Shown here: one piece after another, positions 1 to 5,303 of the stretch
How positions within the stretch are numbered: position 1 is the stretch's first letter
How the letters are laid out: each line of letters begins with the position of its first letter
Source of the DNA: Acidaminococcaceae bacterium UBA2453
GTDB lineage: Bacteria; Bacillota; Negativicutes; Acidaminococcales; Acidaminococcaceae
Length of the DNA: 9,433 nt
Assembly (NCBI GenBank): GCA_002342505.1
Contig: DDQB01000081.1
Coordinates: 31,721-41,153, forward strand
Direction: 5' to 3'
Made by a program: the position numbers and the translations under genes
Notes under the pieces: model-generated
What the model was told of the DNA's origin: nothing
Seen by the model: the letters and a program-made list of their open reading frames with translations, nothing else
Database searches by the model: none

Positions 1-50
1 GTGAAAGAATACAAAGTGGCTCCCGGCGACCGCGTACGCGCCGGCCAGGT
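1..50 (+). repeat. Direct repeat, copy 1 (duplicated biotin carrier sequence)
   Basis: Bases 1-50 are identical to 319-368, 318 bp downstream. The repeat lies inside the two tandem biotin carrier genes. Identity ends abruptly at base 51, after which 6 of 19 bases differ. The left end cannot be seen because it falls outside the window. Confidence 0.95.
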
Positions 51-69
51 CGTTGCAATTGTAGAGTAA
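1..69 (+). CDS. Biotin carrier protein, 3' end only (first tandem copy)
   Basis: The window opens inside a gene. Reading from base 1 gives 22 residues ending at TAA (67-69). These residues are identical to the last 22 of the complete biotin carrier that ends at 387, and cover the final strands of a lipoyl/biotinyl domain (APGDRVRAGQVVAIVE). The biotinylated lysine would lie upstream of the window, so biotinylation is inferred from identity to the second copy. The first 50 bases match 319-368 exactly, and the remaining differences are all synonymous. It is therefore a tandem paralogue of the next gene, probably in the same malonate decarboxylase operon. Confidence 0.85.
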   Translation: MKEYKVAPGDRVRAGQVVAIVE

Positions 70-94
70 TAAAATCTGCGTCTGGAAAGCTGAT

Positions 95-136
95 CTGCGG
101 CGCTGCCTTTTGGCGATGAACGATGAAGCGCGGCAG
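95..136 (+). other. Imperfect hairpin between the two biotin carrier genes
   Basis: CTGCGGCGC (95-103) can pair with GCGCGGCAG (128-136), 8 of 9 positions, around a 24-base loop. No T-tract follows, so it is not an obvious terminator. It may be an mRNA-stability or processing element in the 108-base gap, or chance in a GC-rich patch. Confidence 0.3.
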
Positions 137-177
137 GGAAATATATTTAAATTGTAAATTAAAGGAGAAATGTAATT

Positions 178-387
178 ATGGAAATCAAATCTCGCGTACC
201 CGGTAAAATTGTACGTTTTGAAAAACAGGTCGGCGATCATGTAGAAGTGAAAGACGTGCTGATCGTTATGGAAGCAATGAAAATGAAACAGCTGGTTCCC
301 TCTCCGGTAGCCGGCACTGTGAAAGAATACAAAGTGGCTCCCGGCGACCGCGTACGCGCCGGCCAGGTGGTTGCTATCGTTGAATGA
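178..387 (+). CDS. Small biotin carrier protein of a biotin-dependent decarboxylase
   Basis: This 69-residue protein is almost only a biotinyl domain. The motif EAMKM (residues 32-36) marks Lys35 as the biotinylated residue. It is flanked by the usual paired half-motifs, PGKI near residue 8 and SPVAGTV near residue 42, and ends in GDRVRAGQVVAIVE. It lacks the Pro/Ala-rich linker and N-terminal extension common in larger carrier subunits. It would carry CO2 from the carboxyltransferase to a membrane carboxybiotin decarboxylase. The downstream madL-madM and mdcB genes point to malonate decarboxylase, making it a functional counterpart of MadF of Malonomonas rubra; that role is inferred. An AAAGGAG ribosome site (161-167) sits 10 bases before the ATG. 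Oxaloacetate or methylmalonyl-CoA decarboxylase use is the main alternative. Confidence 0.93.
   Translation: MEIKSRVPGKIVRFEKQVGDHVEVKDVLIVMEAMKMKQLVPSPVAGTVKEYKVAPGDRVRAGQVVAIVE
319..368 (+). repeat. Direct repeat, copy 2 (duplicated biotin carrier sequence)
   Basis: Exact 50-base copy of 1-50, inside the second biotin carrier gene. In the following 19 bases the two copies differ at 6 positions, yet the encoded residues stay the same and only the stop codon changes (TAA versus TGA). Confidence 0.95.
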
Positions 388-415
388 TTACAGAAACTGG
401 CAGTTTCTGCAATCA
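385..415 (+). other. Hairpin overlapping the biotin carrier stop codon
   Basis: Bases 385-389 pair with 411-415 (5 bp), and after one A/C mismatch 391-397 pair with 403-409 (7 bp, CAGAAAC/GTTTCTG) around the loop TGGCA. The TGA stop codon is in the stem. No run of T follows, so simple Rho-independent termination is unlikely. It could protect the 3' end of a carrier transcript or set the ratio of carrier to transporter. Confidence 0.6.
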
Positions 416-479
416 TGATATGCATGCAGCGCCTTGCACACATTGAATATTTGTAAACGTTTAAACCCCTATGGTTGTT

Positions 480-510
480 TTACCGTCTCCTGCAGAGCGG
501 GAGACGGTAA
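480..510 (+). other. Hairpin upstream of madL
   Basis: TTACCGTCTCC (480-490) and GGAGACGGTAA (500-510) form a perfect 11-bp stem with a 9-base loop. The sequence after it is TAATAAAAAATTG rather than a T-tract, so it is not a standard terminator on either strand. It lies 32 bases before the madL start codon and may act as an intercistronic stability or processing element. Confidence 0.65.
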
Positions 511-542
511 TAATAAAAAATTGTACTGAAGGTGGTGTAAAT

Positions 543-914
543 ATGGTTATTTATGGCGTAGCGCTGTTGGCGTTCTGTTATATTACCGGAATTTTCTTGG
601 GTGATATTTTAGGCGCTGCATTAGGCGTAAAGGCAAATGTTGGCGGCGTAGGCTTTGCCATGTTGCTGTTGATTATTTTAAGTAATAAGGGAATTGACGC
701 AGGCTGGCTCGATAAAAAAAGCCAGGAAGGCATTGCGTTCTGGAGCGCCATGTACATTCCCATCGTAGTAGCGATGAGCGCGATCCAGAATGTGGCCGCC
801 GCCATTTCCGGCGGGGCAGTCGCTATTGGCGGCGGTGTGGTTGGCGTTATCTTTGGGTTTATCCTTATCCCGATACTGTCGAAAATGCAGAAGAACAGTA
901 TGAAAAAAGAGTGA
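543..914 (+). CDS. madL: Malonate transporter subunit MadL
   Basis: This 123-residue, very hydrophobic protein has about four predicted membrane segments (roughly residues 3-21, 32-48, 66-86 and 90-112). It resembles MadL, including the start MVIYGVALLAF, the NVGGVGFAML segment, and a loop with KGIDAGWLDKKSQEG followed by FWSAMYIPIVVAMSA. MadL and MadM together form the sodium-dependent malonate symporter known from Malonomonas rubra and act in the cytoplasmic membrane. An upstream in-frame ATG at 471 is rejected: it lies before a hairpin, has no ribosome site and would add hydrophilic residues. The ATG at 543 follows AAGGTGG (529-535) by 7 bases. madM begins 24 bases downstream. Confidence 0.93.
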   Translation: MVIYGVALLAFCYITGIFLGDILGAALGVKANVGGVGFAMLLLIILSNKGIDAGWLDKKSQEGIAFWSAMYIPIVVAMSAIQNVAAAISGGAVAIGGGVVGVIFGFILIPILSKMQKNSMKKE

Positions 915-938
915 GTGATGAGATAAGGAGGAACTCAA

Positions 939-1694
939 ATGGATTTAATGGCAATGTTGACCAAAGTGTTAACGAAAAACGGTTTGATCTTTGCGTTTGT
1001 TCTGATCGGTATCACGAACCTGATTGCATATAAACTGGCAGGCCTGACAAAAGGCCGCATCCACGGTTCGGCTGTTGCGATTTTCTTTGGCCTGGTACTG
1101 GCTTATATCGGAGGCGGGGCGAAAGGGCTGGCATCTATTCCGCTGTTTGCCGGCGTCGGCATGTTAGGCGGAGCGATGTTCCGTGATTTTGCGATAGTAT
1201 CGACAGCTTTCGGCGCCGACCTGCGTGAAATTAAAAAAGTTGGCTTTGTCGGCGTTCTTTCCCTAGTATTGGGGCTGCTGACCTCCTGGATTGCAGGCGT
1301 GATTGTGGCATATGCCCTGGGGTATCGTGATTCTGTCAGCCTGGTCACCATCGGCGCAGGCGTGGCAACCTTCGTGGTGGGACCGGTTACCGGCGCTGCG
1401 TTAGGCGCAACTTCCGAAGTAATTGCAATCAGTATTGCGGCGGGCGTTGTAAAATCTGTACTGGTTATGATCTGCACGCCGTTCGTAGCAAAAGCAGTAG
1501 GACTGGATAATCCTCAGTCTGCTATGGTATTCGGCGGCCTGATGGGTACCACATCCGGAACGGCGGCTGGTATTGCAGCGGTAGATCCAAAACTGGTGCC
1601 TTACTGTGCTATGACTGCAACGTTCTACACAGGTTTTGGCTGTCTCGTGTTCCCGTCGATCCTCTATCTGGCAACAAAAGCTGTATTCGGATGA
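939..1694 (+). CDS. madM: Malonate transporter subunit MadM
   Basis: This 251-residue integral membrane protein has about seven to eight hydrophobic segments and many Gly/Ala-rich helices. Examples are GVGMLGGAMFRDFAIVSTAFG (about residues 72-92) and VFGGLMGTTSGTAAGIAAVDPKLV (about 197-220). Length and sequence match MadM, the larger subunit of the MadLM malonate:Na+ symporter, which brings malonate in for decarboxylation. The ribosome site TAAGGAGG (924-931) is 7 bases before the ATG, one of the strongest in the window. It is separated from madL by only 24 bases, so the two are certainly cotranscribed. No terminator is visible before mdcB, 67 bases downstream. Confidence 0.94.
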   Translation: MDLMAMLTKVLTKNGLIFAFVLIGITNLIAYKLAGLTKGRIHGSAVAIFFGLVLAYIGGGAKGLASIPLFAGVGMLGGAMFRDFAIVSTAFGADLREIKKVGFVGVLSLVLGLLTSWIAGVIVAYALGYRDSVSLVTIGAGVATFVVGPVTGAALGATSEVIAISIAAGVVKSVLVMICTPFVAKAVGLDNPQSAMVFGGLMGTTSGTAAGIAAVDPKLVPYCAMTATFYTGFGCLVFPSILYLATKAVFG

Positions 1695-1761
1695 GGCCGT
1701 CCGGGTTATTTCCTGTAAGAAAGTTAAAGACAATATTCTGTATCGCAAGGGGAGTTAACGT

Positions 1762-2715
1762 ATGAACCACCTGCTTCATATAACCAAAATCCGGCAGCTC
1801 GACGGCCGGGCCGACAATTTACCTTCCTGTCGCCTTTCTTCTCCTTGCGGTATGGATTTATTGCAGATGGGAACTTATCTGGCGCAGGCTATTCTGCTGG
1901 AAGTCTGCACGCATCCGAAACCGGGGCTTGTGACAAGGCTTTCCAGTGGTTCCCATACAGATATGAATATTTTTACGTTTGCCATGAGTTCTGCTGTGTT
2001 AGGGCAGGCCTTTCAGGATCTTCTGCGGATAGGATATGAATTTTCCGGTTCGACGAAGGAATTAATGCGTCAGGTCCGTATTTACGGCAAATATGCCGAG
2101 GATAAATTGCTGGATGCGACAAAAGGTGTTAATACGCAGCGGGGCATTTTGTTCAGTGGCGGTTTGTTAAGCGCTGCGGCTGGATACGCCGCGGCAAATG
2201 ACATTTCGAAAGAAAACCTGCTTTCGATTGTCTGTGAAATGACAGAAGGAATCGTAGAGCGCGAATTGCGTGTACAGGATAAAGAGGAACAGCGGCTGAC
2301 AGCAGGAGAAAAGCTGTTCCGCAAATATGGCATTACCGGAATCCGGGGGGAAGTGGAAGCCGGGTTCCCCAGCGTAATGCAACACGGATTACCTGCGATG
2401 CAGGAAGCGTTTTTTAGAAACGCTTCATTAAACGATGCTTTGTTGCATACGCTGCTTTCTTTAATGACCGTAGTAGAAGACAGTAATATTATTTGGCGTA
2501 CGGATGTGAAAACTGCGGAAGCAGTGAAACAACGCGCCGTTGAAATATTGGATTGCGGAAGTGTGTTTACAGAATGCGGGAAGAATCTGATTGTCCGTAC
2601 GGAAAAGGATTTTGTAAATCGAAGGATCAGTCCTGGCGGCAGCGCTGATCTGCTTTCCGTAACCATTGCGTTGTATTTATTAGAAAATAAGAAGTTCCCC
2701 GGTAAAATATTGTAA
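1762..2715 (+). CDS. mdcB: Triphosphoribosyl-dephospho-CoA synthase (MdcB/CitG family)
   Basis: This family joins dephospho-CoA and ATP to make 2'-(5''-triphosphoribosyl)-3'-dephospho-CoA, precursor of the prosthetic group on the acyl carrier subunit of malonate decarboxylase or citrate lyase. Family landmarks appear in order: HPKPGLVTR (51-59), SHTDMN (64-69), GVNTQRG (122-128), GEVEAGFPSV (196-205), EDSNI (239-243) and SPGGSADLL (290-298). At 317 residues it is slightly longer than usual because of about 30 extra N-terminal residues. The ATG at 1762 is preferred because AAGGGGAG (1747-1754) lies 7 bases upstream, while the in-frame ATG at 1852 has no ribosome site. Sitting directly after madLM, it most likely serves malonate decarboxylase. 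A citG role in citrate lyase cannot be excluded without seeing the upstream genes. Confidence 0.92.
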   Translation: MNHLLHITKIRQLDGRADNLPSCRLSSPCGMDLLQMGTYLAQAILLEVCTHPKPGLVTRLSSGSHTDMNIFTFAMSSAVLGQAFQDLLRIGYEFSGSTKELMRQVRIYGKYAEDKLLDATKGVNTQRGILFSGGLLSAAAGYAAANDISKENLLSIVCEMTEGIVERELRVQDKEEQRLTAGEKLFRKYGITGIRGEVEAGFPSVMQHGLPAMQEAFFRNASLNDALLHTLLSLMTVVEDSNIIWRTDVKTAEAVKQRAVEILDCGSVFTECGKNLIVRTEKDFVNRRISPGGSADLLSVTIALYLLENKKFPGKIL

Positions 2716-2801
2716 TCAAAGCAGGGGTTACAACATGTTTGCCGGAGCTTCTGACTATATATCTCCATAAATTGGGATGAGCAAGAATACCTCCTCCAAA
2801 G

Positions 2802-2838
2802 CAATAAGGTTCGGCCTTGAGCAAGCCGGGCCTTATTG
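2802..2838 (+). other. Long hairpin in the mdcB-AEC transporter gap
   Basis: Bases 2802-2815 (CAATAAGGTTCGGC) pair with 2825-2838 (GCCGGGCCTTATTG) over 14 positions including two G-U pairs, with a 9-base loop. No T-tract follows. It occupies the middle of the 238-base gap (2716-2953), which otherwise holds no gene I can support. Just upstream at 2790-2797 is CCTCCTCC, a pyrimidine run complementary to Shine-Dalgarno sequences. It could be an mRNA processing or stability element or an operator; the sequence does not decide. Confidence 0.55.
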
Positions 2839-2953
2839 TGCGTGCATGATGAAATTGCGTTTTTGGGTTATCTGCGGTATGCTGAAAAAAGCGACGCGCA
2901 TCGTACCTGAAGATTGCGCGTAACGAAAAATATGAAATTAAGGATGTGGATGT

Positions 2954-3907
2954 ATGCTCGCGTTTATGATGCAGGCGCTGGGAGGAATCTTTACCATTAT
3001 TTTTGTGGTAGGCGTCGGTTATGTATTAAATAAAAAAGGATGGTTCGATGAAAAAAGCAGCGGCCTGATTTCACGGCTGGTGACCGAAGTAGCGCTGCCC
3101 TGCTATCTGATTACCGGCCTTACGAAAAACTTTACATTTTCTGATTTGTCGAAAATGGTTCCGGATATGGCGTTGCCGGTTTGTTCTGTGTCGCTTGCTA
3201 TGGTTGTGGGGCAGACGGTTACGCGATTCATGAAGATACGTCAGGGGCGGCGCGGTGTGTTCTGTACGAATTTCTTTATTGCAAATACCATGTTTATCGG
3301 GCTTCCTGTGAATCTGGCATTGTTTGGCGACGAAAGTATTCCCTCGGTGATGCTGTATTATATTGTAAACACTCTTTTTTTCTGGACGCTGGGTGTTCAC
3401 AGCATTGTTTCCGATACCAGTGATCCAGAAGCGGACATATCATTTAAAAACTCTTTGCGTAAGCTGTTTTCGGTTCCGTTGCTCAGTTGCCTGGTTGCCC
3501 TGCTCTTGATTATTTTAAATATAAAACTTCCTTCCTTTTTATATAACGGGTTGCGCTATGTGGGAAATCTGACGACGCCGTTATCCCTGATTTTTATTGG
3601 AATAGAGATTAGTCGCATTTCCCTGCGGGACTTTCATTTTGAAAAAGATATCGTGTGGGGGATGATAGGTCGTTTTATTGTCTGTCCTCTGTGCGTGCTG
3701 GCGCTGGTTCCGTTTTTTACAGTCTCCCCGATTTCCGTGAAAGTGTTTACCATGCAGGCAGCTATGCCGGCTATGACGCAAATGGCGATTGTTGCGAAGC
3801 AATACGGAGCAGACAGCCAGTACGCTGCCGCTCTGAGTTTTATCACAATTTTATTCGGACTTGCCGTCATACCGGTTTATATGACGATTGTCAGCATGAA
3901 TTTTTAA
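2954..3907 (+). CDS. AEC-family permease (MdcF-like, probable malonate or other organic acid carrier)
   Basis: This 317-residue membrane protein of the auxin efflux carrier family has about ten hydrophobic helices in two halves. Family features include an N-terminal helix ending VGYVLNKKGWF, a second with LVTEVALPCYL (42-52), NTMFIGLPV (111-119), LTTPLSLIFIGIEIS (206-220) and the late repeat MQAAMPAMTQMAIVAKQYG (267-285). AEC proteins include MdcF, the proposed malonate carrier of other malonate decarboxylase operons, as well as malate and auxin carriers. Malonate is inferred from position 238 bases after mdcB. AAGGA (2940-2944) precedes the ATG by 9 bases. It shares no resemblance with MadLM, so the locus may carry two non-homologous uptake routes. 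Confidence 0.88.
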   Translation: MLAFMMQALGGIFTIIFVVGVGYVLNKKGWFDEKSSGLISRLVTEVALPCYLITGLTKNFTFSDLSKMVPDMALPVCSVSLAMVVGQTVTRFMKIRQGRRGVFCTNFFIANTMFIGLPVNLALFGDESIPSVMLYYIVNTLFFWTLGVHSIVSDTSDPEADISFKNSLRKLFSVPLLSCLVALLLIILNIKLPSFLYNGLRYVGNLTTPLSLIFIGIEISRISLRDFHFEKDIVWGMIGRFIVCPLCVLALVPFFTVSPISVKVFTMQAAMPAMTQMAIVAKQYGADSQYAAALSFITILFGLAVIPVYMTIVSMNF

Positions 3908-3972
3908 CTGATGCAGCCATATGTGAAGCGTTCCGGAAAGTGCGAAGGCAAATTCTTCAGAGTTTTTTAGTG

Positions 3973-4002
3973 TTGTTAAAAACTGCCGCGATTACGTAAA
4001 AT
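3973..4002 (+). promoter_or_regulatory. Possible sigma-70-type promoter before the thioesterase gene
   Basis: TTGTTA (3973-3978) and TAAAAT (3997-4002) are 18 bases apart, matching 4/6 and 5/6 of the consensus. The thioesterase start is 50 bases downstream. AT-rich sequence makes chance matches easy, so the gene may instead be read through from the AEC gene. Confidence 0.35.
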
Positions 4003-4051
4003 AGAATCTTTTGAGTTTTTGAATCAAATTTAGAAAAGAGAGGAAAACGAA

Positions 4052-4483
4052 ATGACAAAGATTGAGGAACGGGAAAAAGCAATCCGCAAAATCTGGGCTG
4101 CTAATGCATTGATGCAGGTCCTGAAACTGGAGATTGAAGAAATCCGGGAAGGCAAGGCGACTCTGAGTATGCCCATTGATTTTGAAATCCACACGAATCA
4201 CTGGCTGGGCGTACACGGCGGCGCTCTTGCGACGCTTGCCGATTCAGCCTGCGGTATTGCCTGCGCTTCTGTTGGGAAAATTGCCCAGACATTAAATATG
4301 AATATTAACTATATCAGCAACACCCGGAGCATGAACCGTGTGTTTGCGACAGCCGAAATCGTACATGACGGGCAGAGTACGATCAACCTTCGTGTGAAAA
4401 TAAATGACGACGTTGACACATTGATGTGCGATGCTTCCGCCGTATATTTTGTTTCCGGCAATCTGGACGATATGAAAGTATAA
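4052..4483 (+). CDS. PaaI-type hotdog-fold acyl-CoA thioesterase
   Basis: This 143-residue protein has the PaaI/YbgC-like hotdog pattern: Asn49-His50 followed by GVHGGALATLAD (53-64). In PaaI relatives the Asn, the His-Gly-Gly turn (55-57) and the Asp (64) build the thioesterase site. Strands such as LNMNINYISNTR (81-92) and ATAEIVHDG (99-107) match the second half of the fold. It probably hydrolyses an acyl- or aryl-CoA thioester in the cytoplasm; the substrate cannot be read from sequence. The ribosome site GAGAGG (4038-4043) is 8 bases before the ATG. Its place after the malonate genes could hint at CoA or acyl-CoA recycling, but proximity alone is weak evidence. Confidence 0.88.
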   Translation: MTKIEEREKAIRKIWAANALMQVLKLEIEEIREGKATLSMPIDFEIHTNHWLGVHGGALATLADSACGIACASVGKIAQTLNMNINYISNTRSMNRVFATAEIVHDGQSTINLRVKINDDVDTLMCDASAVYFVSGNLDDMKV

Positions 4484-4534
4484 GGGACAATAGATAAATC
4501 AGCATTTAGTATGGCTTGTGGAGGACAGACTGTA

Positions 4535-5086
4535 GTGAAAACTGACGGCAGTAGTAAATGGAGCTTTCATGCGACTGATAAAGTAGGAGAAAAAATCCTG
4601 ATCCGAGGCATGATCCTGTCATTTTTTATTCCGGCATTTTGCATATTCGGCATCATGATGGGATTATTTTCTGATTTTATGGAGATGTTTCAAAGTGAAT
4701 TCCGGTTTGCGCCATTGGTGGAAGCCGTCATTATCTTCCTTCCTTCGCTCTGGATCTGTTCCACTTACACAAAAACAGTGAGGCAACAGGTGATGCAGCT
4801 GTTTCGTTTTGAGATTGTGAATGAAACGTTGTTTATCAAAGGAGAGAATGTAGAAAAAGTTGAAATCGGCAGGAAGGATGTCAAAAATGTTGAACTGGAA
4901 CGCCGGACCCAGGGAAATAAAGCGATGTGCAAATTGATGATTAAAACAAAGCAAAAGGAAAAATTTGCATTTCATGTAAGGCTCCCAATTGCAGAAGTAA
5001 AAAGAGGGAATAAAGATTATCAGGAGCTGATAAAAGGGTTCCATTATTTACTGGACTGGACCGGAATTAATAGAGAAAAAAATTAA
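4535..5086 (+). CDS. Two-helix membrane protein of unknown function with a C-terminal cytoplasmic domain
   Basis: I do not recognise a named family. The 183-residue product has a short polar N-terminus, two hydrophobic segments (about residues 22-47 and 62-80), then a charged, strand-rich region. That region carries FRFEIVNETLFIKGENVEKVEIGRKDVKNVEL-like alternation and KLMIKTKQKEKFAFHV, and ends in a helical tail. The layout resembles small bacterial proteins with two membrane helices and a PH-like domain (YcxB or bPH type); this is an inference from shape only. The GTG at 4535 is chosen because GGAGGA (4520-4525) lies 9 bases upstream; the in-frame ATG at 4511 has no ribosome site and would place that site inside the gene. 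It lies 51 bases after the thioesterase and is followed by a terminator, so it probably ends that transcript. Confidence 0.72.
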   Translation: MKTDGSSKWSFHATDKVGEKILIRGMILSFFIPAFCIFGIMMGLFSDFMEMFQSEFRFAPLVEAVIIFLPSLWICSTYTKTVRQQVMQLFRFEIVNETLFIKGENVEKVEIGRKDVKNVELERRTQGNKAMCKLMIKTKQKEKFAFHVRLPIAEVKRGNKDYQELIKGFHYLLDWTGINREKN

Positions 5087-5114
5087 GAAAGCAGTTTTGT
5101 TATTTGCGGAAGCG

Positions 5115-5148
5115 ACTGTTCGACATTATTGTTGCCGGACAGTTTTTT
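5115..5148 (+). terminator. Rho-independent terminator after the two-helix membrane protein gene
   Basis: ACTGTTCG (5115-5122) pairs with CGGACAGT (5136-5143), 8 bp with one G-U pair, and runs into six T residues (5143-5148). It separates the malonate-side genes from the glycosyltransferase. Confidence 0.8.
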
Positions 5149-5196
5149 CTTGTTCCTATTGTAGATGAGTCAGCAATTTCTTACATAATGTTTCTC

Positions 5197-5225
5197 TTGT
5201 AATATGAAGCGTGTTGTAGTATACT
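5197..5225 (+). promoter_or_regulatory. Likely promoter of the glycosyltransferase gene
   Basis: TTGTAA (5197-5202) and TATACT (5220-5225) are separated by exactly 17 bases, matching 4/6 and 5/6 of the sigma-70/sigma-A consensus. It falls between the terminator ending at 5148 and the start codon at 5304, leaving an untranslated leader of about 70 bases. Confidence 0.6.
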
Positions 5226-5303
5226 GCAACGAGTGCGTTAAAGTTTTACGTTGGGCAGCGCGGCGATTTGTTTTGCGCGCTACATTATCAAAAAGGTTTC
5301 CTT

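Noticed and set aside
471..542. Upstream ATG extension of madL
   Set aside because: The extra 24 codons cover a hairpin, lack a ribosome site and are not part of the MadL family; the ATG at 543 has AAGGTGG in place.
2082..2804. Open frame of 240 codons on the minus strand opposite mdcB
   Set aside because: It lies across mdcB, whose family motifs are clear on the plus strand. Its translation is Ser/Arg/Cys-rich with no recognisable domain.
2762..2804. GGAGGAGG-like ribosome site on the minus strand (complement of CCTCCTCC at 2790-2797)
   Set aside because: The only frame it could serve runs into the antisense of mdcB, and no minus-strand promoter is evident.
2855..2883. TTGCGT-17-TATGCT promoter candidate before the AEC gene
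   Set aside because: Only 3/6 and 4/6 consensus matches, too weak to list as a feature.
3941..3985. Possible terminator after the AEC gene (AGTTTTT pairing with AAAAACT)
   Set aside because: The stem has almost no GC and the loop is large, so termination cannot be supported.
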